Assembly (NCBI RefSeq): GCF_015704865.1
Contig: NZ_JADQTO010000017.1
Span: 62,001 to 126,000, forward strand
DNA from: Actinoplanes aureus
GTDB lineage: Bacteria; Actinomycetota; Actinomycetes; Mycobacteriales; Micromonosporaceae
Direction: 5' to 3'
DNA length: 64,000 nt
The notes beneath the pieces were generated by a model. It was not told the DNA's origin. It saw nothing but the letters and a program-made list of their open reading frames with translations, and did no database searches. The translations under genes and the position numbers were made by a program. The stretch's first letter is position 1; every line of letters begins with the position of its first letter. Below, in pieces: positions 38,419 through 47,431 of this stretch.

Positions 38419-38877
38419 CTGCGTCCAGTCGAGTGGGTGGCCGAGGTCGGTGAAGACCACCCCGGCCTCGGTCAGGAAGCGGCGGCTGCGGGCGAACGCC
38501 GGGTGGGCGCGCAGCTCCGGCTTGACGTGGGCGGCCATCACGACTGGGACCGGCCCGCCGAGATGTTCGTTGAGCACGCCTACGGCCAGGTTGTCGTTCA
38601 CCCCCGCGGCCACCTTGTTGATCGTGTTGAAGGTGGCCGGGGCGACCAGGACCGCGGCCGCCGCGGTGACCGGCCACGGCTCGTCCGGCAGCGGCATCCG
38701 GTGCAGCACCGGGCGGCCGGTGGTCGCGCGTACCCCGGTGAGGAACGGCCATGTGGCCGCCGCCGGCGTCGCTATGACCTGGACCTCCCAGCGGGCGGCG
38801 ACCAGCTGGTCGAGAAGTTCGCCGATGCGGCGCAGCGGCGTCGCCGCGCAGGTCACCAGATGCAGTAGGCCGGGCAC
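38389..38877 (-). CDS. Flavoprotein (phosphopantothenoylcysteine decarboxylase-like fold)
   Basis: A 162-residue single-domain flavoprotein of the HFCD group. The FMN/substrate motif appears as VLVAPATFNTINKVAAGVND, preceded by HLVTCAATPLRRIGELLDQL and WEVQVIATPAAATWP. The size is that of stand-alone HFCD proteins, without a CoaB ligase domain. It may decarboxylate a cysteine-containing substrate, but no lanthipeptide or CoA context is near. Its 3' end forms part of the shared terminator. Confidence 0.85.
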   Translation of the reverse strand: MPGLLHLVTCAATPLRRIGELLDQLVAARWEVQVIATPAAATWPFLTGVRATTGRPVLHRMPLPDEPWPVTAAAAVLVAPATFNTINKVAAGVNDNLAVGVLNEHLGGPVPVVMAAHVKPELRAHPAFARSRRFLTEAGVVFTDLGHPLDWTQTVAALDPHR

Positions 38878-39101
38878 GGCGGCCAGAGTAAGCGCATGAG
38901 CGAAGCGAAGGCGACGGTTTCATCGCCTACGAGCAGGACCGGATGAGGCCGCCGGCCTTGCCGCGGCCAGCGCGGCCTACCTGGCTGGTCGACGAGCTGC
39001 AGGTCCGCCTGGTGCCGGTGGGGTTCGGCGGCACATCGGCACCAGGGCGACCGGGTCACCCACCTGCGCCACCGGGGTGCGGAGATAAGCGCAAGCACGA
39101 A

Positions 39102-41468
39102 TCACTGGCGGGCCATGGCGACGCGCAGGCGTTCCTGCGGGTCGACGTCATGTTCGTCGTCGCCGAGGTCGATGCGCACCCAGTGGATTCTGCCGGTGAA
39201 CCGGCTGGTCGCGGTCGTGTAGTCGGCGGAGACCGTGGTCCCGGACTCATAGCCGACATCGGTGGTCTCGTCGGCGGAGAAGACCATCGGCTGGGTGGCC
39301 TCGACCCGGCCGTGCCCGACCACCGCGTCGCCATGGTGCAGGGTGACATCGCCGCCCTTGCCCAACCCGCCTCCGTCGTACGCGAAATGCATTTTGATCT
39401 GGTGGCGGCCGACCGGCAGGTCGGCGTCGGCGGACGTGGCGAAATGCCGGATGCCGAGGACGTTGTAGACGAAGCGGAGCCGGTTGTCGCGCACGTAGAC
39501 CGTCCACCCGCCGAACCGGCCGCCCTGCGCGATGATCACGCCGCCGGCGCCGTCCGCCGGGACCTCGATGTCGGCGGTGACAGTGAACGACTTGTTCTTG
39601 ATGTTGAGCACGCTGTTCTCCGACAGCCGTCCCATGCCCGGGTAGAGAAGCTGCGAGCTGCCGTGCAGCAGCGTCGGCCGGCCGGCCAGGCCCGGGTCGA
39701 TGCGCTCGGCGGTACGGTCGTCGAGCGGCAGCACGGTGTACTTGGTCGCCTCGATCAGCCACAGCCGCTGCAGGTGAGCCAGTTTCTCCGGCATCTTGGC
39801 GGCCAGGTTGTCGGCCTGGCTGTAGTCGTTCGTGCCGTCGTACAGCTCCCAGACGTCGTCGCCGAAGGGCGGCGGGGGCGGGCCCATCATGTTCCACGGG
39901 GTGCGATGCTTGGTGACCGCGCTCCAGCCCCGGTGGTAGACGCCGCGGTTGCCGAACATCTCGAAGTACTGCAGGTCGTGGCGTTCCGGCGCGTCCGAGT
40001 CGGTGAACGAGTAAAGCATGCTGGTGCCCTCGATCGGGGACTGCTGCACGCCGTTGACCGTCGTCGGCTCGGGCAGCCCGGCCGCTTCCAGGATGGTCGG
40101 CGCCACGTCGATGACGTGGGTGAACTGCGAGCGCAGCCCGCCGCGTTCGGTGATCCCGGCCGGCCAGTGCACGATGGTGCCGTTGCGGGTGCCACCCCAG
40201 TGCGAGGCCACCTGCTTGGTCCACTGGAACGGGGTGCACATCGCCCACGCCCAGCCGACCGAATAGTGGTTGTAGGAGGTCGGCGAGCCGAACTCGTCCA
40301 GCTTGCCGCGCAGGAACTCGGTGGTCTCCAGGGCGGCCATGCCGTTGAAGTTGGCCATCTCGTTGAAGGCGCCGTTCATGGTGCCCTCGGCGGAGGCGCC
40401 GTTGTCGCCGACGATGTAGTAGATCAGCGTGTTGTCCAGGACGCCGAGTTGCTCGACGGTGTCGATGAGCCGGCCCACCTGGTGGTCGGTGTGTTCCAGG
40501 AAGCCGGCGTACACCTCCATCTGCCGGGCCAGCACGGGTTTGAGGTCGTCGGGCATGTCGTCCCAGGCGGTGATCTCGGAGTGCCGTTCGGTGAGCTGGG
40601 CGTCCTCGGGCACGACGCCGAGTTCCTTCTGCCGGGCGAGGGTGCGTTCCCGCAGGGCGTCCCAGCCGTCGTCGAACTGCCCGCGGTAGCGTTCGGGCCA
40701 CTGCGGCGGGACGTGGTGCGGTGCGTGGGTGGCGCCGGGGGCGAAGTAGACGAAGAACGGCTTGTCCGGCATCAGCGCCTTCTGCTGGCGCATCCAGTTG
40801 CAGGCGCGGTCGGCCAGATCCTCGGTCAGGTGGTAGCCCTCGTCGGGGGTGGCCGGCGGTTCGATCGGGGTGGTGCCGTCGTAGAGGGCGGGATCCCACT
40901 GGTTGTTCTCGCCGCCGATGAAGCCGTAGAACTTCTCGAAGCCGCCGCCGGCCGAGGGCCACGCGTCGAACGGGCCCATCGGCGAGGACTGCCAGACCGG
41001 GACCTCGTGGCATTTGCCGAACTGCGCGGTCGCGTACCCGTTGAGTTTGAGGGTCATCGCCAGCGGCGCCTTGGTGTTGGGCCGCAGCGAGCTGTTGCCG
41101 GGCGCCGCGGTCGCGGTCTCGGTGATGCTGCCCATGCCCACCGAATGGTGGTTGCGGCCGGACAGCAGTGCGGCGCGCGTCGGCGCGCACAGCGCCGTGG
41201 TGTGGAAGCGGTTGTAGCTGAGCCCGCCGGCGGCGAGTCGTTCGGCCGTGGGTGTCCGGCAGGGGCCGCCGAAGGCGCTGGAGGCGCCGAAACCGACGTC
41301 GTCGAGCAGCACGATCAGCACGTTCGGTGCGCCGGCGGGTGGTCGCAGCGGCTCGATCGGCGGGTACGTGGTTTCCGGGTCCTTGGCGTCGTAGGTGGTC
41401 AGCCCGGGCGCGGGACGGTCCGGAATGGGCAGGGCGGTACGGGCGTGCCGGTCAGGTGTGCTGGTCAT
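39102..41468 (-). CDS. Arylsulfatase
   Basis: A 788-residue type I sulfatase. The N-terminal metal site is NVLIVLLDDVGFG, and the formylglycine signature is LCAPTRAALLSG with the Cys to be oxidised at residue 94. Further motifs are GKCHEVPVWQSSPMGPFDAW, YFAPGATHAPHHVP and YYIVGDNGASAEGTMNGAFN. A C-terminal beta-sandwich (about 575-788: GGVIIAQGGRFGGWTVYV) is typical of the larger arylsulfatase A-like group. No signal peptide is seen. The gene for the activating formylglycine-generating enzyme starts 86 bp away in the opposite direction. Confidence 0.95.
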   Translation of the reverse strand: MTSTPDRHARTALPIPDRPAPGLTTYDAKDPETTYPPIEPLRPPAGAPNVLIVLLDDVGFGASSAFGGPCRTPTAERLAAGGLSYNRFHTTALCAPTRAALLSGRNHHSVGMGSITETATAAPGNSSLRPNTKAPLAMTLKLNGYATAQFGKCHEVPVWQSSPMGPFDAWPSAGGGFEKFYGFIGGENNQWDPALYDGTTPIEPPATPDEGYHLTEDLADRACNWMRQQKALMPDKPFFVYFAPGATHAPHHVPPQWPERYRGQFDDGWDALRERTLARQKELGVVPEDAQLTERHSEITAWDDMPDDLKPVLARQMEVYAGFLEHTDHQVGRLIDTVEQLGVLDNTLIYYIVGDNGASAEGTMNGAFNEMANFNGMAALETTEFLRGKLDEFGSPTSYNHYSVGWAWAMCTPFQWTKQVASHWGGTRNGTIVHWPAGITERGGLRSQFTHVIDVAPTILEAAGLPEPTTVNGVQQSPIEGTSMLYSFTDSDAPERHDLQYFEMFGNRGVYHRGWSAVTKHRTPWNMMGPPPPPFGDDVWELYDGTNDYSQADNLAAKMPEKLAHLQRLWLIEATKYTVLPLDDRTAERIDPGLAGRPTLLHGSSQLLYPGMGRLSENSVLNIKNKSFTVTADIEVPADGAGGVIIAQGGRFGGWTVYVRDNRLRFVYNVLGIRHFATSADADLPVGRHQIKMHFAYDGGGLGKGGDVTLHHGDAVVGHGRVEATQPMVFSADETTDVGYESGTTVSADYTTATSRFTGRIHWVRIDLGDDEHDVDPQERLRVAMARQ

Positions 41469-41554
41469 CCGCCGAGTCTCAGGGCCACCGCCGGTGCCCG
41501 CCTCATCCGCTCCGGGTGAAGCGCCGGGCCGCGGCCGGTGGCGAGGATCGGAGC

Positions 41555-42493
41555 ATGCATGAACAGGGATGTTGCGCGCCGGCCCGGGGCGCGGGGCCGC
41601 TGGCGTCGGTCGTACGCCCTGCGCGGGGCGGGTCCGGGCACGGCATCGAGCAGCGGTCCATCCCCGCGCAGACGTTCCTGATGGGCGACCAGCACGGCGA
41701 CGACCGGTACGGCGACGGCGAGACCCCGGTGCACGAGGTGAGCCTGCCCGAGTTCCACATCGACGCGACCACCGTCACCAACCGTGACTTCGCGGCGTTC
41801 GTGGCGGCCTCCGGATATCTGACCGAGGCGGAACGGTACGGCTTCTCCGCCGTCTTCCACCTGGCGATCGCCGCCGACCCGGGTGACGTGATGGGCCCGG
41901 CCACCGCGACACCGTGGTGGTACGGCGTCCGCGGCGCCGACTGGGCGCACCCGGGCGGCCCGAAGTCGGATCTGGACGGCCGGGACGACCACCCGGTGGT
42001 GCACGTGAGCTGGAACGACGCGGTCGCGTACTGCTACTGGGCGGGCCGGCGGCTGCCGACCGAGGCGGAGTGGGAGTGCGCCGCCCGCGGTGGCCTGGCC
42101 GGGCGGCGTTACCCGTGGGGCGACGAGCTGCCCGCCGACTGGCCGTGCAACATCTGGCAGGGCGACTTCCCGCGGCACAACGACGGCGCGGACGGGTGGC
42201 TGACCACGGCGCCCGTGCGGTCGTACCGGCGTAACGGTTACGGGCTGTGGCAGCCGGTCGGCAACGTGTGGGAGTGGTGTGCCGACTGGTGGGACCGGCG
42301 CTATTACGCGGTGTCGCAGGCGAACGATCCGGCGGGCCCGCAGTCCGGGTCGGCGCGGGTGATGCGCGGTGGCTCGTACCTGTGCCACGACTCGTACTGC
42401 AACCGCTACCGCAACGCGGCCCGGTCGGCGAACACCCCGGACTCGTCGACCGGCAACATCGGCTTCCGGACCGTGGCCCTGGATCCGGTCTAG
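41555..42493 (+). CDS. Formylglycine-generating enzyme (sulfatase-modifying factor)
   Basis: A 312-residue FGE, which oxidises the Cys of the CxPxR sulfatase motif to formylglycine with a Cu-thiolate site. The two active cysteines are at about residues 277 and 282 in RGGSYLCHDSYCNRYRNAAR, close to the Cys272/277 numbering of the Streptomyces enzyme. FHIDATTVTNRDFAAFVAAS, HPVVHVSWNDAVAYCYWAGR, LPTEAEWECAARGGL and GNVWEWCADWW are FGE motifs. It is divergent from the arylsulfatase it should activate and overlaps the convergent peptidase gene by four bases. Confidence 0.95.
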   Translation: MHEQGCCAPARGAGPLASVVRPARGGSGHGIEQRSIPAQTFLMGDQHGDDRYGDGETPVHEVSLPEFHIDATTVTNRDFAAFVAASGYLTEAERYGFSAVFHLAIAADPGDVMGPATATPWWYGVRGADWAHPGGPKSDLDGRDDHPVVHVSWNDAVAYCYWAGRRLPTEAEWECAARGGLAGRRYPWGDELPADWPCNIWQGDFPRHNDGADGWLTTAPVRSYRRNGYGLWQPVGNVWEWCADWWDRRYYAVSQANDPAGPQSGSARVMRGGSYLCHDSYCNRYRNAARSANTPDSSTGNIGFRTVALDPV

Positions 42494-43389
42494 GCCGCGA
42501 ACCGGTCCAGCGCCAGGCGGACATGATCGCGGGGGAGCAGGTGACCGGCCTCGTCGACGACGATCAGTTCGGAACCGGGCCAGGCCTTGTGCAGTTCCCA
42601 CGCCACCGACAGCGGGCCGCCGAGGTCGAGGCGGCCGTGGATCAGCACGCCGGGGATGCCGAGCAGCCGGTGGGCGTGATGCAGCAGGACACCCTCCTCC
42701 AGCCAGGCGGCGTGCGAGAAGTAATGGGTGCAGATCCGCACGAGCGCGAGCCGGTCCAGGGGCGGCCGGTCGCCGTATGGCTGGGAGCGGCCGCGGGTCT
42801 CGCCGGACAGGACGGTGTCCTCCCAGGCGCACCACTCCACCACCGCTTTCTCGCGGACCGCCGGGTCGGGTGACTCCATCAGCCGGGCGTAGCCGCCGAC
42901 CACGTCATCGTCCGGGACCAGGCTGCGGAACCGTTCCCATTCGGCGGGGAAGTAGCGGCCCACGCCGCGGTACAGCCAGTCGATGTCGGCGCGCCGGGTC
43001 ATCGTCACCGCGGCGAGCACGATCTCGGTGACACGGCGGGGGTGCTGTTCGGCGTACGCGAGAATCAGGGTGGATCCCCAGGACCCGCCATGCAGAAGCC
43101 AGGCCGGGATGTGCAGATGCTCGCGCAGTCTCTCCATGTCGGCGACCAGATGCCAGGTGGTGTTGTGCCGCATGTCGGTCGCCGGGTCGGCGGCGTGCGG
43201 CCGGCTGCGCCCGCAGCCGCGCTGGTCGAAGCTGATCACCCGGTAGCGGTCCAGGTCGAACGGGCGCAGCCAGCCGGGCGAGGATCCGGAGCCGGGGCCG
43301 CCGTGCACGATCAGTGCGGGCTTGCCGTCCGGGTTTCCGTGTTCTTCCCAGTGGATGACGTTGCCGTCACCCACGTCCAGCTCCGGCAT
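42490..43389 (-). CDS. pip: Proline iminopeptidase-type alpha/beta hydrolase
   Basis: A 299-residue S33 peptidase. HGGPGSGSSPGWLRPFD is the oxyanion region, FDQRGCGRSRPH follows, the nucleophile Ser is in GGSWGSTLILAYA, the Asp lies in GRLDLGGP, and the His is in DEAGHL. These are the hallmarks of prolyl aminopeptidase, which removes N-terminal Pro. It is slightly shorter than most (about 315). Its ATG is only 14 bases from the GTG of the divergent ATPase gene. Confidence 0.9.
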   Translation of the reverse strand: MPELDVGDGNVIHWEEHGNPDGKPALIVHGGPGSGSSPGWLRPFDLDRYRVISFDQRGCGRSRPHAADPATDMRHNTTWHLVADMERLREHLHIPAWLLHGGSWGSTLILAYAEQHPRRVTEIVLAAVTMTRRADIDWLYRGVGRYFPAEWERFRSLVPDDDVVGGYARLMESPDPAVREKAVVEWCAWEDTVLSGETRGRSQPYGDRPPLDRLALVRICTHYFSHAAWLEEGVLLHHAHRLLGIPGVLIHGRLDLGGPLSVAWELHKAWPGSELIVVDEAGHLLPRDHVRLALDRFAA

Positions 43390-43403
43390 GCGAGGCTCCC
43401 CAG

Positions 43404-44126
43404 GTGTTCATCAAGCAGGTTCTGCTCGACCGCGCCCCGGCCGGTGGGTATCCGTTCGACCTGCCGGCGGTGCGGGCGCTGCGCGAGCGCGGCGGGCTCA
43501 AGCTACCAAGCCCGGTGACATTGCTCGCAGGCGACAACGGAACCGGCAAATCCACGCTGGTGGAGGCGATCGCGGTGGCGGCCGGGTTCAACCCGGAGGG
43601 CGGCAGCACGGCGTTCAACTTCGCGACCCGGCCCAGCGAGTCGGTGCTGGGCGAGCACCTGGTGCTGTCGCGGGTGCCGGGCCGCCGGCCGCGGACCGGC
43701 TACTTCCTGCGGGCCGAGTCGTTCTACAACGTGGCCACCGAGATCGAGCGGATCGGTGAGATCGTGGCCGGCTACGGCGGGGTGTCGCCGCACGAGCGGT
43801 CGCACGGCGAGTCGTTCCTGGACCTGGCGATCCACCGGTTCGGGCCGGCCGGGCTGTACCTGCTGGACGAGCCGGAGGCGGCCCTGTCGGTGCAGGGCTG
43901 CCTGGCGCTGCTGCTGCGCATCGCCGAACTGGTCCAACTAGGCAGCCAGTTCGTCATCGCGACGCACTCGCCGGTCCTGCTGGCCTGCCCGCAGGCCACG
44001 ATCTACGAGATCGGCAAGGCCGGCGACATCGCCGAGATCGGCTACGACCAGGCCGACGCCGTAGTGTTGACCAGGGCGTTTCTGGCGGACCCGGGACGAT
44101 TCCTGCAGCGGCTGTTCGAGGAGTGA
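43404..44126 (+). CDS. AAA-family ATPase (small SMC/ABC-like)
   Basis: A 240-residue stand-alone ATPase: Walker A GDNGTGKST (about residues 43-51), an ABC-like signature around SHGESFLDLA, Walker B LYLLDEPEAALS, and a switch His in VIATHSPVL. The family appears as single genes in many bacteria and is sometimes linked to DNA repair or overcoming-lysogenisation-like nucleases; no nuclease gene is adjacent. The GTG start at 43404 gives the usual N-terminus (FIKQVLLDRAPAGGYPFDLP). The next gene begins six bases after the stop. Confidence 0.85.
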   Translation: MFIKQVLLDRAPAGGYPFDLPAVRALRERGGLKLPSPVTLLAGDNGTGKSTLVEAIAVAAGFNPEGGSTAFNFATRPSESVLGEHLVLSRVPGRRPRTGYFLRAESFYNVATEIERIGEIVAGYGGVSPHERSHGESFLDLAIHRFGPAGLYLLDEPEAALSVQGCLALLLRIAELVQLGSQFVIATHSPVLLACPQATIYEIGKAGDIAEIGYDQADAVVLTRAFLADPGRFLQRLFEE

Positions 44127-44132
44127 TCGCCC

Positions 44133-44777
44133 ATGCGGCCACGAGTCGTGATCCACAACAGTGTCAGCGTCGACGGCCGGCTCACCGGCTTCCCGGTCGA
44201 TCTCGGGCTGCACTACGAGATCGCCGCGCGGATCCCGGCCGACGCGATCCTGTCCGGCAGCGGCACCATGCTGGCCGCCGCCGCGGAGCAGGGCGTCGAC
44301 CTGTCGGGTGAGGATCCGCCGCCGTCACCGCCGGCCGACGGCGATCAGCGGCCGCTGCTGGTGATCGTGGACGGCCGCGGCCGGCTCACCCGCCTGGACT
44401 GGCTGCGCGCCGTGCCGCACTGGCGCGATGTGGTGATCATGTGCTGTGCGGCTACGCCGCACGAGCACCGGGCCCGGCGGGTGGTCACCGCCGGCGATCG
44501 GGTCGATCTGGCCGCGGGGCTGGCCCAACTGCATGCGGGGTACGGCGTGCGCACGGTCAAGGTGGACGCCGGTGGCACTCTCAACGCCCGGCTGCTCGAC
44601 GCCGGCCTGGTCGACGAGGTGAGTGTCATCGTCTCGCCGCGGGTGGCGGCGGGGGAGACCGTGCCGCTGTTCACCGCGGCCGCGGGGACACGGCTGCGGC
44701 TGGCCGGGTCCGAGCGGTTACGCGACGACCACCTGTGGCTGCGGTACACGGTCTCGGCGGACACAGCGGCGGGGTGA
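44133..44777 (+). CDS. RibD C-terminal/dihydrofolate reductase-like protein
   Basis: A 214-residue protein with the RibD C-terminal fold: VIHNSVSVDGRLTGF at the N-terminus, AILSGSGTMLAAAAEQG, and VKVDAGGTLNARLLDAGLVD, ending in ERLRDDHLWLRY. The fold binds NAD(P)H and reduces a pterin- or riboflavin-precursor-like substrate. It follows the AAA ATPase by six bases and is likely co-transcribed. The true substrate is unknown. Confidence 0.87.
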   Translation: MRPRVVIHNSVSVDGRLTGFPVDLGLHYEIAARIPADAILSGSGTMLAAAAEQGVDLSGEDPPPSPPADGDQRPLLVIVDGRGRLTRLDWLRAVPHWRDVVIMCCAATPHEHRARRVVTAGDRVDLAAGLAQLHAGYGVRTVKVDAGGTLNARLLDAGLVDEVSVIVSPRVAAGETVPLFTAAAGTRLRLAGSERLRDDHLWLRYTVSADTAAG

Positions 44778-44798
44778 GGCTCAGCCCCACCCCGCCGT
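44768..44798. terminator. Bidirectional GC-rich hairpin
   Basis: CGGCGGGGTG (44768-44777) pairs with CACCCCGCCG (44789-44798), with extra pairing inside; it contains the stop codon of the RibD-like gene and faces the end of the chemoreceptor gene. Confidence 0.65.
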
Positions 44799-44812
44799 GC
44801 TCGTCGCTGGAA

Positions 44813-46405
44813 TCAGAACCGGAACTTCGACACCAGGGTGCGCAGCTCACCGGTCACCTGGGACAGTTCGCCCACCGCCAGCTCGGACTGGTTGACCAGA
44901 TCGGTGGTGGTGCGGGCGACGGTCGCGACGCTGCCGATGTTGGCGGCGATCTGGCCGGAGCCGCCGGCCGCCTCGGTGACGCTGCGGTTGATCTCGTTGG
45001 TGGTGGCGGTCTGCTCCTCCACCGCCGACGCGATCGTCGTCTGGTAGCTGTTGATCTGCTCGATCACGTCGGCGACCTCCTGGATCGCGGAGACCGCTCC
45101 GGCGGTGTCGGCCTGGATGGCCTGCACCCGGCGGGCGATGTCCTCGGTGGCCCGGGCGGTCTCCTGGGCGAGGTCCTTGACCTCGCCGGCGACCACCGCG
45201 AAGCCCTTGCCGGACTCGCCGGCGCGGGCCGCCTCGATGGTGGCGTTGAGCGCCAGCAGGTTGGTCTGCTCGGCGATGCTGGTGATCGTCTTGACGACGT
45301 CGCCGATCTCGCGGCTGGACGCGCCGAGCCGGGACACCGACGCGGTGGTGGTCTGTACCGCGATGACGGCCCGGCCGGCGACGGTGGCGGCCTCGTTGGC
45401 GCTGGTCGAGATCTCCCGGATGGACGCGCCCATCTCCTCGGCGCCGGCGGCGACGGTGTGCACGTTGCGTGACACCTCGTCGGCCGAGGAGGCGACCAGG
45501 TCGGCCTGCTCGGACGACTTCTGGGCGCCGTCGGCGAGCTGGGTGGTGAGCCGGCTCATCCGCTCGCTGGCGGCACCGAGGGTCTCGGCGCCGGAGGCGA
45601 GGCGGCTCATCGCGGTGCCGATCGACTCCAGTGCGGTGTTGACCGACCGGCTCATCTGCCCGACCTCGTCGCCGGAGCGGACGTCCAGCCGGTGGGTCAG
45701 GTCGCCGGCGGCGACGGCGGCCATCGTGTCGGCCACCTCGCCGAGCGGGCGGGTGATACTGCGGGTCACCTGCCAGGCGACGGCGATCGCGATGGCGATG
45801 GCGGCGAGCAGCACCAGGGCCATGGTCATCAGGAAGTTGTCGGCGGTGTCCCGGGCGTCGGCGGTCTCCGTCTTGTTCATCGCCTCTTCCATGTCGATGA
45901 ACACGTTGATCACGCGGAGCCACTCGATGAAGGCCGGCTTGGCCTCGCTGTTGAGCAGGGCGATCGCGGCGGCGCGCTGCCCGTTCTCCCGCAACTCGAT
46001 GATCTGCCCGACCAGAGGGTTGGTGTCGTCCTGCACCTTGGCGATGCCGGCCAGGGCGGCCCGCTCCGCGTCGTTGGCCTTGGCGGCGTCGGCGAAGATG
46101 TCGTTCATCTTCGTCTCCGAGTCGGCGTACTTGGCGGCCAGCTCATCGATCAGCGCCTTCTCGGCGTCGATGCCGGCCTGGTCGCTCGCGTAGACCAGGT
46201 CGCGGATCGCGATGGCTCGGTCGTGCACGCTGCCCCGGAAGTTGATCGCGTAGCGCTGCTTGACCGCGTTGACGTCGTTGATCACGGTGAGTTTGTCGTT
46301 GATCCCGTTGACCTGGGACACGCCCACGGTGACCAGCGCGATCATGGCGAGGACGACCACGAGGAAGCCCGCACCCAGGCGGCGTCCGATGGTCAGTTTA
46401 TTCAT
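44813..46405 (-). CDS. Methyl-accepting chemotaxis protein
   Basis: A 530-residue chemoreceptor: first membrane helix about 10-32 (GAGFLVVVLAMIALVTVGVS), an extracellular four-helix-bundle sensor to about 185, the second helix (LMTMALVLLAAIAIAIAVAW), a HAMP domain (ITRPLGEVADTMAAVAAGDL) and a signalling domain with the conserved tip EQTNLLALNATIEAARAGES then GKGFAVVAGEVKDLA. Its ligand is not predictable. A WhiG/FliA-type promoter sequence lies 60-90 bp upstream, and a FliA-class sigma gene is in this window. It probably serves zoospore or flagellar taxis. Confidence 0.95.
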   Translation of the reverse strand: MNKLTIGRRLGAGFLVVVLAMIALVTVGVSQVNGINDKLTVINDVNAVKQRYAINFRGSVHDRAIAIRDLVYASDQAGIDAEKALIDELAAKYADSETKMNDIFADAAKANDAERAALAGIAKVQDDTNPLVGQIIELRENGQRAAAIALLNSEAKPAFIEWLRVINVFIDMEEAMNKTETADARDTADNFLMTMALVLLAAIAIAIAVAWQVTRSITRPLGEVADTMAAVAAGDLTHRLDVRSGDEVGQMSRSVNTALESIGTAMSRLASGAETLGAASERMSRLTTQLADGAQKSSEQADLVASSADEVSRNVHTVAAGAEEMGASIREISTSANEAATVAGRAVIAVQTTTASVSRLGASSREIGDVVKTITSIAEQTNLLALNATIEAARAGESGKGFAVVAGEVKDLAQETARATEDIARRVQAIQADTAGAVSAIQEVADVIEQINSYQTTIASAVEEQTATTNEINRSVTEAAGGSGQIAANIGSVATVARTTTDLVNQSELAVGELSQVTGELRTLVSKFRF

Positions 46406-46466
46406 GGTCGAGACACCTCTGGCTTCTGTTCGCCGGGCCCGTGGCGGGACCTCCGGCCTACTTGCC

Positions 46467-46493
46467 TATCGGCAACTACCGGGCAAAGGTGAG
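46467..46493 (-). promoter_or_regulatory. FliA/WhiG-type promoter of the chemoreceptor gene
   Basis: On the minus strand CTCA (46493-46490) is followed after 16 bases by GCCGATA (46473-46467), matching the actinobacterial sigma-28-like consensus CTCA-N15/16-GCCGAA except at one late base. It is 62 bp before the chemoreceptor ATG; the -35 element lies in the end of the LysR gene. Confidence 0.7.
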
Positions 46494-47360
46494 AGCCGAT
46501 GTTCGTAGCGCGGCGATGAGCGCGGTGACGGCGGGGTGTTCGGCGGCGCCGCGGCGGAACGCGACCCGGGTCCGGCGGCGGGTGGGCGCGGTGATCAGCC
46601 GCAGCCCGGCGGGCGGCCGGTCGGCGGCGAGCTGCGGTACGAGCGAGACCCCCTGCCCCGCCGCGACCAGGGCGAGCACGGCGGTGAAGTCGTCGGCCCG
46701 GTGGCGTACCCGGGGGGTGAAGCCGGCCGCCGAGCAGACCCGCAGCGTGACCTCGTGGCAGAGGGTCCCCGGGCTGGCCATGATCCACGGCTGGTCCCGC
46801 AGGTCGGCGATGCCTTCGGCGTCCAGATCGGCCGGGGTGGCGAGGTGGACCGTCTCGTCGAGCAGCGGCACCGAGTCGAGGTCGGTGTCGGCCGTGGCCG
46901 GGGCGACGTCGTAGTCGTGCACCAGGCCGGCGTCGAGGCGCCGGTCCCGCAGGGCGGCCGGTACGGCGGCCGGGTCGAGTTCGCTGACCAGCAGTTCCAG
47001 GGCGGGGTGGGCGCGGCCGAGCGCGACCAGGGCGGCGGGCAGGACGGTACGGACCGCGCTGGGGAAGGCGCCGATGCGCAGCGGACCGGCCGGTCCGCTA
47101 CGGACGGCGGCGAGGGCGGCGTCGGTCTCCTCCAGGGCGGCCAGGACGGTTGCGGCGTGCCGGAGCAGGACCCGCCCGGCCGGGGTGAACGCGACCCGCC
47201 GGCCGGTGCGTTCCAGCAGGGCGACGCCGGCTTCGCGTTCCAGGGCGGCGAGTTGCTGGGAGACGGCGGACGGGGTGTAGGTATTGGCGGCGGCGACCGC
47301 GGCGATGGTGCCGAGCCGGTCGAGGTCACGGAGCAGACGGAGCCGGCGCACGTCGAGCAT
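46476..47360 (-). CDS. LysR-family transcriptional regulator
   Basis: A 294-residue LysR regulator with an N-terminal HTH (LRDLDRLGTIAAVAAANTYT, SAVSQQLAALEREAGVALLE, TPAGRVLLRHA) and a substrate-binding-like effector domain from about residue 92. It is divergent from the DHDPS-family gene with about 70 bp between starts and probably controls it. Confidence 0.93.
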   Translation of the reverse strand: MLDVRRLRLLRDLDRLGTIAAVAAANTYTPSAVSQQLAALEREAGVALLERTGRRVAFTPAGRVLLRHAATVLAALEETDAALAAVRSGPAGPLRIGAFPSAVRTVLPAALVALGRAHPALELLVSELDPAAVPAALRDRRLDAGLVHDYDVAPATADTDLDSVPLLDETVHLATPADLDAEGIADLRDQPWIMASPGTLCHEVTLRVCSAAGFTPRVRHRADDFTAVLALVAAGQGVSLVPQLAADRPPAGLRLITAPTRRRTRVAFRRGAAEHPAVTALIAALRTSALTFAR

Positions 47361-47367
47361 CAGTTCA

Positions 47368-47408
47368 GCTTACGGTTTGCGTCAGGAATCGGAGCTGGTG
47401 CTTACGGT
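47368..47408. promoter_or_regulatory. GCTTACGGT direct repeat in the LysR/DHDPS divergent region
   Basis: The 9-mer GCTTACGGT occurs at 47368-47376 and 47400-47408, 32 bp (about three turns) apart, inside the short gap between the two divergent genes. It is a plausible pair of LysR half-sites. Confidence 0.45.
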
Positions 47409-47431
47409 CGGGGTCGGGCAGCGTGGATGGT

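Noticed and set aside
38878..39101. Possible plus-strand gene (PALPRPARPTWLVDELQV...) between the flavoprotein and sulfatase
   Set aside because: Only 224 bp and no clear start or ribosome site; the longer frame is a shadow of the sulfatase.
38943..41519. 858-codon plus-strand frame opposite the arylsulfatase
   Set aside because: Shadow frame; the minus strand has every sulfatase motif.
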